DNA from: an uncultured Collinsella sp.
GTDB lineage: Bacteria > Actinomycetota > Coriobacteriia > Coriobacteriales > Coriobacteriaceae
Length of the DNA stretch: 9,685 bases
Direction: 5' to 3'
Assembly: GCA_902489665.1 (NCBI GenBank)
Contig: CABUAT010000045.1
Coordinates: 1 to 9,685 of the forward strand
Shown here: positions 1 through 5,292 of the stretch, piece after piece
How positions within the stretch are numbered: the stretch's first letter is position 1
Layout: each line of letters opens with the position of its first letter
Notes under the pieces: model-generated
Told to the model about the DNA's origin: nothing
The model's input: only the letters and a program-made list of their open reading frames with translations
Database searches by the model: none
Translations under genes and position numbers: made by a program

Positions 1-451
1 AGGCGAGCAGATACATCTCGGGGTCGGGCTTGCCGTGCACGACGTCCTCGCCACACGTTACCGTTTCAAACTTGTCAAAGAGGCCAACCATCTTAAGGTT
101 GCGCTCGGCCGTAACGAGGCGCGACGACGTCGCTAGACCAACGTGATAGCCCGCAGCCAGCAGCTCGTCTAGGCACTCGGCGGCGCCGGCCTTAAGTTCC
201 AGTTCGGTCTTGACCATCTCGTCGCGAATCTCCTTGTGGCGACGATAGATCGCCTCGGTGGTTTCGTGGCTGCCATAATGCTTATCGAGGATGTCCATAA
301 CATCGGGCAGCGTGCGGCCGATAAACTGATGGATCAGCGCTTCATCAATCGCGAGCCCCAGCTCAGCGGCGCCTGCCTTCCAGGCCTTAATCCCCAAACG
401 CTCGGTATCGACCAGCGTTCCATCCATGTCAAAAATAACAGCCTTGATCAT
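1..451 (-). CDS. HAD-superfamily hydrolase, beta-phosphoglucomutase-like (partial, 3' end outside window)
   Basis: The first 150 residues of a haloacid dehalogenase-family phosphatase or phosphomutase are visible; the gene runs off the left edge. Motif I is FDMDGTLVDTE (residues 7-17) with the nucleophile Asp8 and the acid/base Asp10. A helical cap of the small alpha type follows (about 18-85). Motif II is ATSSR (107-111), and the motif III lysine is in GKPDPEMY (140-147, Lys141). This arrangement matches the beta-phosphoglucomutase/phosphoglycolate phosphatase-like subfamily, which acts on small phosphorylated metabolites in the cytoplasm; the substrate cannot be told. The start is ATG 451-449, preceded by the AG-rich ribosome site GCGAGGGGGA. 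The motif IV aspartates expected past residue 160 lie outside the window, so completeness cannot be judged. It is divergent from larE with 168 bases between them. No functional link to larE is evident. Confidence 0.93.
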   Translation of the reverse strand, partial: MIKAVIFDMDGTLVDTERLGIKAWKAGAAELGLAIDEALIHQFIGRTLPDVMDILDKHYGSHETTEAIYRRHKEIRDEMVKTELELKAGAAECLDELLAAGYHVGLATSSRLVTAERNLKMVGLFDKFETVTCGEDVVHGKPDPEMYLLA

Positions 452-498
452 ATCGGTCCCCCTCGCCGGATTGCATTACTGCCACTCTACCGCACTTT

Positions 499-521
499 AC
501 AAGCTTGTATATAACGTATAT
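499..521. promoter_or_regulatory. AT-rich palindromic core in the HAD/larE divergent region
   Basis: This stretch contains the perfect 10-base palindrome ACAAGCTTGT (499-508), followed by an imperfect palindrome around ATATAACGTATAT (509-521). It is the most AT-rich part of the 168-base gap and lies 48-70 bases upstream of the leftward HAD start. It is therefore a reasonable place for the HAD promoter or a regulator site. I could not assign a convincing -35/-10 pair on the minus strand, so only the location is supported. Confidence 0.3.
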
Positions 522-557
522 AGCATATTGCACTTTCGTTACATAGCTGGAAGTCTT

Positions 558-585
558 ATGACAAGCAGCTCGGTGGGATTATAGT
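558..585 (+). promoter_or_regulatory. Candidate sigma-70-type promoter of larE
   Basis: The -35 candidate ATGACA (558-563, 5 of 6 to consensus) and -10 candidate TATAGT (580-585) are separated by 16 bases. The larE start codon lies 34 bases downstream of the -10. A 7-base inverted repeat, AGCTCGG (567-573) and CCGAGCT (591-597), brackets the -10. A protein bound there would cover the promoter, so it is a possible operator. Both calls are by eye. Confidence 0.45.
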
Positions 586-607
586 TTCATCCGAGCTTTA
601 ATTACTG

Positions 608-1498
608 TAAGGAACTTTCATGCTTTCAGACACCGCCGCACCCACAGAGGAGCTTCAGGACAAACTCGCAGCACTCGAGCAGCTGCTTTTGGCATACGGA
701 CGCGTCGCCATCGGCTTTTCCGGTGGTGTCGACAGCAGCTTTTTGGCCGCGGTCTGTGCCCGCATCATGCCTACCAATACCCTCCTCGTCCATCTCACCA
801 CGCCGCTCATCGGCACGCCCGAACAGACTTCGTTTGAGCAGTCCGTTGATGGACAGGCCAATGAGGGGCCGCATTTTAAGCTCCCCGTGCTCAATCTTTC
901 GGTGGATCAGCTGCAGCTCCCCCAAGTAGCCTGCAACGATGCTAATCGCTGCTACCACTGCAAGCACGCCGGCTTTACCGCCATCGTCAACCACGCCAAG
1001 TCGCTCGGCTTTCCCACCGTCATCGATGGCAGCAATGCAAGCGATCGCGGTGACTACCGCCCTGGCATGCGCGCGGCAGAAGAGCTCGGCGTACGCTCCC
1101 CTCTCATGGAGGTCGGCTTTACCAAGGACGAAGAGCGCGAGCTGCTGCGCGCATGGGGCTATCCTGTTTGGAACCTGCCGGCGGGAGCATGTCTTGCCAC
1201 GCGCGTCCCCACGGGCGAGGAGCTTACGCGCGAGAAGGTCGATTTAATCCGCGCCTGCGAGGATTACCTGCACGATCTTGACTTGGCTCAGGTCCGCGCA
1301 CGCCTGGTCGGCGGCTGCATGCATATCGAGGCCGCACCCGCAGATGTCGCCAAGATTGCCGCCCTCGGCGGTGCCGCCGTCGACGACAAGGGCAAGACCC
1401 CGCTGCCCGCCGTTATCGAGTCCGCGCTGCGCGAGCTGGGCTGCGACCATATCTCCCCCGAGGTCACCCCCTACATCCACGGCAACATGAACCTTTAG
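608..1498 (+). CDS. larE: LarE, ATP-dependent sacrificial sulfur transferase (CDS 620-1498; ribosome site 608-613)
   Basis: LarE adenylates and then thiolates the carboxylates of pyridinium-3,5-biscarboxylate mononucleotide, the precursor of the nickel-pincer cofactor used by lactate racemase LarA and related enzymes. The 292-residue protein has the PP-loop ATP motif SGGVDS (34-39), the family block DGSNASDRGDYRPGM (136-150) and the late ACLATR block (190-195). Length is normal for LarE, which is usually about 270-290 residues. Three cysteines stand at the positions expected of the iron-sulfur type: Cys111 and Cys114 in NRCYHCK, and Cys191 in ACLATR, which aligns with the sacrificial cysteine of the Lactobacillus enzyme. 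The ATG at 620 has a TAAGGA site six bases upstream. No larA, larB or larC is in the window, so the cofactor-using enzyme must be elsewhere. The alternative, another PP-loop sulfurtransferase, is unlikely given these blocks. Confidence 0.93.
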
Positions 1499-1499
1499 A

Positions 1500-1524
1500 T
1501 TACGCCGTTTTACAAACGGCGTAA
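1500..1524 (+). terminator. Perfect 11-bp hairpin directly after larE
   Basis: TTACGCCGTTT (1500-1510) and AAACGGCGTAA (1514-1524) are perfect complements with a TAC loop, starting two bases after the larE stop. No T-run follows on the plus strand (CTGCTCGG). It may therefore be a weak or factor-assisted terminator, or a 3'-end-protecting stem, rather than a classic intrinsic terminator. Confidence 0.55.
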
Positions 1525-1582
1525 CTGCTCGGCGCTGCGCGGGCTCCGGGCACATATGCTCAACCTGGACTGCGTTAACTGA

Positions 1583-1630
1583 CCTGTCAATAAGGGACAG
1601 GTTTGTTTTGGCAGGTTTTATCTTGGGAAA
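1583..1630 (+). repeat. 48-base intergenic direct repeat, copy A
   Basis: This copy matches 2059-2106 at 43 of 48 positions in the same orientation. The best-conserved part is TTTTGGCAGGTTTTATCT. Internally CCTGTC (1583-1588) can pair with GACAGG (1596-1601), giving a short hairpin. It looks like a member of a dispersed intergenic repeat family; that family status is an inference from general familiarity with Collinsella-type sequence. Confidence 0.7.
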
Positions 1631-1646
1631 ATATCGCGAGGCAGTC

Positions 1647-1689
1647 GCCCCTCTAGCACCCATCAAACTTCGAGAGACGATAGAGGGGC
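1647..1689. repeat. 9-bp inverted repeat in the larE/PTS intergenic region
   Basis: GCCCCTCTA (1647-1655) and TAGAGGGGC (1681-1689) are perfect complements with a 25-base loop. The repeat lies just beyond the 3' end of the winged-helix relic (leftward reading). It could be part of the terminator of that former gene, but no T-run follows in that direction. Confidence 0.35.
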
Positions 1690-1702
1690 AATTCGGCTGC
1701 AT

Positions 1703-1834
1703 CTACTTCTTCCGATAGCGGCGGTTGCGGCTCGTCGATGAACCCATTACTTCGATGAGCCCTTTATCCGTCATTTTTGGCAGATGGTAGCTGACGGACG
1801 AATTTTGGCATTCCGTCTCTCTAAAACAAGGCGC
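1703..1834 (-). pseudogene. C-terminal relic of a winged-helix DNA-binding protein
   Basis: This leftward frame is open for 43 codons and ends in TAG (1705-1703). Its peptide reads like the end of a winged-helix domain: a recognition-helix-like SSVSYHLPKM (12-21), then the strand and wing KGLIEVMGSSTSRNRRYRKK (24-43). An in-frame TAA at 1837-1835 closes it upstream, and that stop lies inside the large palindrome, so no N-terminal part survives. No start codon with a ribosome site is visible. I read it as the surviving 3' end of a regulator, or of a Fic- or AAA_4-type protein with a C-terminal winged helix. The family cannot be fixed from 43 residues, and a chance open frame is the alternative. 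Confidence 0.5.
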
Positions 1835-1880
1835 TTATCTCTCTAACTTTAGAGAGATAAGCGCCTTGTTTTAGAGAGAC
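1815..1880. repeat. Near-perfect 66-base palindrome (32-bp arms, 2-base centre)
   Basis: The left arm 1815-1846 and right arm 1849-1880 are perfect reverse complements over 32 bases, separated only by CT. Each arm begins and ends with the word TCTCTCTAA or its complement, with AAACAAGGCGCTTA between them. Symmetry stops at 1814/1881. This can extrude as a cruciform in DNA or form a long hairpin in RNA from either strand. No T-run follows, and its length and low GC are unlike an ordinary terminator. Confidence 0.9.
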
Positions 1881-1985
1881 ATTAAGAGAGATGTATCGAA
1901 TTCGCTGCTAGATTGCCTAATGCTATCTCTCTAACCAACCTTCTCTTTAGAGAGACATTTAGAGAGATGAGCGCGACCTCTCTAA
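1816..1985. repeat. Array of TCTCTCTAA words in both orientations
   Basis: Exact TCTCTCTAA occurs at 1816-1824, 1838-1846 and 1926-1934. Exact TTAGAGAGA occurs at 1849-1857, 1871-1879, 1947-1955 and 1959-1967. One-base variants lie at 1882-1891 (TTAAGAGAGA) and 1977-1985 (CCTCTCTAA). Spacings recur: 22 bases within each palindrome arm, and 12 bases within two longer copies at 1871-1893 and 1947-1969, which agree at 22 of 23 positions. The arrangement resembles clustered protein-binding sites. It does not have the regular repeat-spacer structure of a CRISPR array. Confidence 0.8.
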
Positions 1986-2058
1986 TCAAGGGCTCCACTC
2001 TTTAAGGTGCACACTTCCTAACCGTGCCCTAAGTTGCGGTGAAATAACTCACGATTAG

Positions 2059-2106
2059 CCTGCCAAAAAGGGATAGGTTTATTTTGGCAGGTTTTATCTG
2101 GGGAAA
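2059..2106 (+). repeat. 48-base intergenic direct repeat, copy B
   Basis: Second copy of the repeat at 1583-1630, with five differences. Here the 5' arm CCTGCCAAAA (2059-2068) pairs perfectly with TTTTGGCAGG (2082-2091), a 10-bp stem. In copy A the same arm is changed and pairs with an inner segment instead. The repeat sits immediately beside the terminator of the PTS operon. Confidence 0.7.
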
Positions 2107-2113
2107 CGCAAAC

Positions 2114-2146
2114 AGGGCCGCGACACCTATATGGCGTCGCGGCCCT
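2114..2146 (-). terminator. GC-rich bidirectional terminator at the end of the PTS operon
   Basis: AGGGCCGCGAC (2114-2124) pairs with GTCGCGGCCCT (2136-2146). One A-C mismatch, two more C-G pairs and a TATAT loop complete the stem. Leftward, the stem is followed by TGTTTGCGTTT, which is moderately U-rich; rightward it is followed by TTTTCC. It lies 43 bases past the IIA stop codon, so its main job is probably ending the leftward operon. It could also stop plus-strand transcription arriving from larE. Confidence 0.8.
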
Positions 2147-2188
2147 TTTCCTTGGAGAAGGATCGATTGATTGAACGGGATGACCGTT

Positions 2189-2641
2189 CTAGTCTTCGAG
2201 TCCGCTATTGATGAGCTCCGCAATCTCAACGGGATCGGTGCTCGCGCGCACCTTGTCGCGGAAGCCGGCGTCCATCAGCATTACGGCAGCCTTGGAGAGC
2301 AGGCGCAGATGCGTGGTTCCAGCCTCGCCGGCAGGCACGTACAGCGCGAGCGCAACATCGACGGGCACCCCATCGAAGCTCGGCCATTCAACGGGCTCGG
2401 TCAGTTTAAGCACGGCAACGCCCGGCGTGTGGATCGCGTCGCTTTTGGCATGCGGAACGGCAAAACCGGCGACAAGGCCGGTCTCGGCCTCGTTCTCGCG
2501 AGCAATGAAGGCGGCCTCTACGGCAGATGCGTCATCGGCAAAGCCGAGCTCGATGGCCTGCTCGGACAAATAATGTAGGGCGTCCTCGCGCGAGGCGGCG
2601 GTATACCCGATTGTCACTTGGTTGGCAGATACAAATCCCAT
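2189..2641 (-). CDS. PTS sugar transporter subunit IIA, fructose/mannitol type
   Basis: Cytoplasmic phosphocarrier of 150 residues that takes phosphate from HPr and hands it to the IIB domain of the transporter. The EIIA type-2 active-site block is GLVAGFAVPHAKSDAI (55-70), with the phospho-accepting histidine His64 in AVPHA. A second family-typical histidine is His111 in HLRLLSK. Length equals a stand-alone IIA domain. The ATG at 2641 is preceded by AAGGAAGG. It lies 11 bases after the transketolase C-terminal gene and is last in the operon, far from its IIBC partner, which is first. Since IIBC has no IIA domain and both are of the fructose family, they most likely form one transporter, although a second IIBC elsewhere could also be served. 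Confidence 0.93.
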   Translation of the reverse strand: MGFVSANQVTIGYTAASREDALHYLSEQAIELGFADDASAVEAAFIARENEAETGLVAGFAVPHAKSDAIHTPGVAVLKLTEPVEWPSFDGVPVDVALALYVPAGEAGTTHLRLLSKAAVMLMDAGFRDKVRASTDPVEIAELINSGLED

Positions 2642-2652
2642 GGAAACCTTCC

Positions 2653-3591
2653 TTACAACACGGACCTGACCGCAGCTTCGATGCCGTCGGCGTCCAAACC
2701 GTACTTGTGCAGCAAATCGACCGCAGGGCCGGACTCGCCATACACATCGCGCACGCCGACGCGACGCATCGGCACCGGATGCTGCTCCGCGAGCACCGAG
2801 GCCACGGCCTCGCCAAGACCACCGATAATCGAATGCTCCTCGGCAGTGACCACACGACCGGTCTTCTTGGCGCTGGCAACCACCAGGCGCTCATCAAGCG
2901 GCTTGATCGTGTGCATATTGATGACCTCGGCATCGATACCATCGGCAGCGAGCGCCTCGGCAGCCTCAAGCGCCTCGGCGACCATAAGGCCACAAGCGAT
3001 GATGGTCACATCGGACCCCTCGCGCACGACCACGCCGCGACCAATCTTGAACTCATAGTCCTCGTGATCGTTAATGACCGGCGTTGCCAGGCGTCCGAAG
3101 CGCATGTAGACCGGTCCCTCAAACTCATAGGCGGCGCGCACGCAAGCGCGAGCCTCGATGTCATCGGCGGGAACGATTACCGTCATACCCGGGATCGTGC
3201 GCATGAGCGCGATGTCCTCGCAGCACTGATGCGTGGCGCCGTCTTCACCGACCGAGATACCCGCATGCGTGGCACCGATTTTGACGTTGAGGTGCGGATA
3301 GCCAATGGAATTGCGCACTTGTTCGTACGCGCGGCCGGCGGCGAACATGGCAAAGGTGCTCGCAAAGGCGACGTGGCCCGTGGTCGCAATGCCGGCGGCG
3401 AGCCCCATCAAGTTGCTCTCGGCAATGCCGGCATCGTAGAAGCGCTCAGGGTGCGCAGCCTTAAACTTACCCGTCTGCGTAGCGGCAGCCAGGTCGGCAT
3501 CGAGCACTACAAAGTCATCGTGCTCATTGCCCAGCTCGACGAGCGCCTCGCCGTAGCTTACGCGCGTGGCGACTTTTTTGACCTCTGCCAT
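2653..3591 (-). CDS. Transketolase, C-terminal subunit (pyrimidine-binding and C-terminal domains)
   Basis: Second half of a split thiamin-diphosphate transketolase, 312 residues, the usual size for this subunit. The PYR domain carries the catalytic glutamate in FYDAGIAESNLMGLA (51-65, Glu58), which activates the thiamin ring. The transketolase block GISVGEDGATHQ (111-122) includes the family's substrate-binding histidine. A C-terminal transketolase domain starts at about 190. With the N-terminal subunit it moves two-carbon ketol units between sugar phosphates, for example xylulose-5-P to ribose-5-P or erythrose-4-P. Its ATG overlaps the TAA of the upstream gene by one base (TAATG), with AGGAGAGG just upstream, so the two halves are probably translationally coupled and made in equal amounts. 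A 1-deoxyxylulose-5-P synthase half is less likely because the partner is transketolase-like. Confidence 0.95.
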   Translation of the reverse strand: MAEVKKVATRVSYGEALVELGNEHDDFVVLDADLAAATQTGKFKAAHPERFYDAGIAESNLMGLAAGIATTGHVAFASTFAMFAAGRAYEQVRNSIGYPHLNVKIGATHAGISVGEDGATHQCCEDIALMRTIPGMTVIVPADDIEARACVRAAYEFEGPVYMRFGRLATPVINDHEDYEFKIGRGVVVREGSDVTIIACGLMVAEALEAAEALAADGIDAEVINMHTIKPLDERLVVASAKKTGRVVTAEEHSIIGGLGEAVASVLAEQHPVPMRRVGVRDVYGESGPAVDLLHKYGLDADGIEAAVRSVL

Positions 3592-4421
3592 TAGAGCTCC
3601 TCTCCTGCTGCCGCAAGCTCGGCCATGGCCTGCTCAAACTGTTCATCGTTGGGCGCCTTGCCATGCCAGCCAACCTGGTTCTCCATAAAGGAGACGCCTT
3701 TGCCCTTCACCGTCTCGGCGATGATAGCGACGGGCACGCCGGTCACCTCACGAGCCTCGGCGAAAGCCGCCTCAATCTGTGTCATGTCGTTGCCATCGGC
3801 TAGCTCGATCACATGCCACTTAAAGGCGCGGAACTTGTCAGCGAGCGGCATGGCCGAGTTGACCTCATCGATCGTGCCGTCAATCTGCAAGCCGTTGTGG
3901 TCGACGACGGCAACAAGATTGTCGAGCGCATGGTTGCCGGCAAACATGGCCGCCTCCCACACCTGGCCCTCCTCGCACTCGCCGTCGCCCAGCAACGTGT
4001 AGACGCGGTAGCTGTCACCCCAGTGCTTTGCGGCGAGTGCCATTCCAACCGCGGCGGAGATACCCTGACCGAGCGATCCGGTGGACATATCGATGCCCGG
4101 GGTGTCGTTCATGTTGGGATGGCCCTGCAGTCGGCTGCCAATATGGCGGAGCGTCTCGAGCTCTTCGACGGGAAAATAGCCGCGATTTGCCAACACCGAA
4201 TACAGGCCCGGCGCCGCGTGACCCTTGGAGAGCACAAAGCGATCGCGATCGGCCTTGTGAGGGTCAGCAGGATCGATATTCATTTCCTCAAAGTACAGAT
4301 ACGTCATGATGTCGGCAGCACCGAGCGATCCACCCGGATGTCCCGACTTGGCCGCGTGAACCGCAGTCACGACACCCTTCCTGACCTCATTGGCGACCTT
4401 CGCCAGCTCCTGGTTGGTCAT
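3591..4421 (-). CDS. Transketolase, N-terminal subunit (thiamin diphosphate-binding)
   Basis: First half of the split transketolase, 276 residues. SGHPGG (26-31) supplies a cofactor-contacting histidine (His28). SKGHAAPGLY (65-74) is a conserved transketolase segment. The thiamin-diphosphate/Mg motif runs from GDGECEEGQ (145-153) to DHNG (174-177). The start chosen is ATG 4421-4419, with AGAGGA eight bases upstream. An earlier in-frame start at 4481 would add 20 residues that do not look like the family and would lie across the intergenic hairpin. The gene is 63 bases after transaldolase and overlaps the next gene by one base. Split transketolases are common in Gram-positive and archaeal genomes. 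An extra copy in a sugar operon usually supplies pentose phosphate capacity for that sugar rather than housekeeping activity; this role is inferred. Confidence 0.95.
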   Translation of the reverse strand: MTNQELAKVANEVRKGVVTAVHAAKSGHPGGSLGAADIMTYLYFEEMNIDPADPHKADRDRFVLSKGHAAPGLYSVLANRGYFPVEELETLRHIGSRLQGHPNMNDTPGIDMSTGSLGQGISAAVGMALAAKHWGDSYRVYTLLGDGECEEGQVWEAAMFAGNHALDNLVAVVDHNGLQIDGTIDEVNSAMPLADKFRAFKWHVIELADGNDMTQIEAAFAEAREVTGVPVAIIAETVKGKGVSFMENQVGWHGKAPNDEQFEQAMAELAAAGEEL

Positions 4422-4444
4422 ACGAATTCCTCTCTTGAGAACAA

Positions 4445-4473
4445 CCCCGGCACCGGATGACGCGATGCCGGGG
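4445..4473 (-). promoter_or_regulatory. Intercistronic hairpin between transaldolase and transketolase N
   Basis: CCCCGGCA (4445-4452) and TGCCGGGG (4466-4473) form a perfect 8-bp GC-rich stem with a 13-base loop. Leftward it is followed by TTGTTCTC, only weakly U-rich. It probably works as a partial terminator or as a stem that protects upstream mRNA ends. It lies 24 bases before the transketolase start. Confidence 0.55.
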
Positions 4474-4484
4474 CAATCCACTCG

Positions 4485-5168
4485 TTAAGCCTGAGCGACG
4501 ACCTTCTGCCAATCAGCCTCAAAAGAGGCAAGGCCCTGGTCGGTCAGCGGGTGATGCAAGCATTTCTTAAGAGCGGCCATGGGGACGGTCGCAATGTCGG
4601 CACCAAGCAGCGCCGCCTGGGTCACATGGTTGGGCGTGCGGACCGAAGCGGTGATGATCTCAACGGTGTCGTCGACGTTCTTGCCGGTCCAGTCATAGTT
4701 CTTGATGCAAGTCACAACATTGTCGAGCTGCGAGATACCGTCCTCGGCGATGTCATCGAAGCGCCCCACAAACGGGCTGATGTAGCGAGCACCGGCATTG
4801 GCGGCCATAAGGGCCTGCGTCGGCGAGAAGACGAGCGTCATGTTGACGCGCACGCCAGCATCGGCCAGCGCACGGCAGGCGGCAAGGCCGGCCTCGCACA
4901 CGGGAAGCTTGACCACGATGTTGGGGGCGAGGGCGGCAAGGCGCTTGCCCTCCTCGATCATACCCTCGGCAGTGGTAGCGGTAGACTCGGCGGAAACGGG
5001 CAGGCCCTCGCAGAGCTCGGCAATCTTGAGCATATGCGGCTCAAAGTCGGCAAGCTTGCCGCCGGTCTTGGCGTACAGGGACGGGTTGGTGGTAACACCG
5101 GCCAGGCAGCCCCAGCTCTTGGCCTCGGCAATCTCGTCCAGATTGGCGGTATCGATAAAGAACTTCAT
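4485..5168 (-). CDS. tal: Transaldolase, small (TalC/FSA-like) subfamily
   Basis: A 227-residue class I aldolase-fold enzyme that moves a dihydroxyacetone unit, classically sedoheptulose-7-P plus glyceraldehyde-3-P to erythrose-4-P plus fructose-6-P. FIDTANLDEI (4-13) and GVTTNPSL (24-31) are family signatures. The Schiff-base lysine is Lys87 in IVVKLP. In this subfamily a Gln and a Tyr mark fructose-6-phosphate aldolase. Here the equivalent positions are Glu61 (SAESTATT) and Phe133 (SPFVGR), both transaldolase-like, so true transaldolase activity is favoured. The start is ATG 5168-5166 with AAGGGG eight bases upstream; a TTG at 5183 lies within that site and is unlikely. It sits between the GatZ-like gene and the split transketolase, consistent with a pentose phosphate module. 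Confidence 0.94.
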   Translation of the reverse strand: MKFFIDTANLDEIAEAKSWGCLAGVTTNPSLYAKTGGKLADFEPHMLKIAELCEGLPVSAESTATTAEGMIEEGKRLAALAPNIVVKLPVCEAGLAACRALADAGVRVNMTLVFSPTQALMAANAGARYISPFVGRFDDIAEDGISQLDNVVTCIKNYDWTGKNVDDTVEIITASVRTPNHVTQAALLGADIATVPMAALKKCLHHPLTDQGLASFEADWQKVVAQA

Positions 5169-5204
5169 GGTGAACCCCTTCAAAGGAAGCTAAAACTCAA
5201 AAGA

Positions 5205-5235
5205 ATGGGACAAAGGGACTGCCCCTTTGTCCCAT
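5205..5235 (-). terminator. 13-bp hairpin with U-rich tail upstream of transaldolase (internal terminator or attenuator)
   Basis: ATGGGACAAAGGG (5205-5217) and CCCTTTGTCCCAT (5223-5235) are perfect complements with a five-base loop. In the leftward transcript the stem is followed by TCTTTTGAGTTTTAG, a U-rich tail fitting an intrinsic terminator. It lies between the GatZ-like gene and transaldolase, so it would lower expression of the four downstream genes unless overridden. The sequence resembles dispersed intergenic hairpins that I associate with Collinsella. Confidence 0.65.
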
Positions 5236-5237
5236 GT

Positions 5238-5273
5238 GCCGGGCCTGCAGCTGGGACATGCCCCAGGCCCGGC
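5238..5273 (-). promoter_or_regulatory. Second GC-rich hairpin after the GatZ-like gene
   Basis: GCCGGGCCTG (5238-5247) and CAGGCCCGGC (5264-5273) form a perfect 10-bp stem with a 16-base loop. It starts 19 bases after the GatZ-like stop codon and comes immediately before the U-tailed hairpin at 5205-5235. The loop also holds CTGGG (5251-5255), which could pair with CCCAG (5262-5266), giving an alternative fold. Confidence 0.6.
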
Positions 5274-5292
5274 GTCGCGTAGGAAAAGCTAC

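Noticed and set aside
1815..1880. Ordinary intrinsic terminator of larE or the PTS operon.
   Set aside because: It lies more than 300 bases from either gene end, is AT/purine-word based, and has no T-run after the stem in either direction. Better terminator candidates lie close to both genes.
1816..1985. CRISPR array.
   Set aside because: The repeated word is only 9 bases, occurs in both orientations, and spacings are irregular (2 to 50 or more bases). No cas genes are nearby.
1583..2106. Insertion sequence or MITE with terminal inverted repeats.
   Set aside because: The flanking 48-base copies are direct, not inverted. No transposase or target-site duplication is visible, so only a repeat-bounded segment is claimed.
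2527..3594. A plus-strand open frame of 355 codons opposite the transketolase C-terminal gene.
   Set aside because: It is antisense to a gene with clear catalytic motifs; its composition is typical of a shadow frame in GC-rich DNA.
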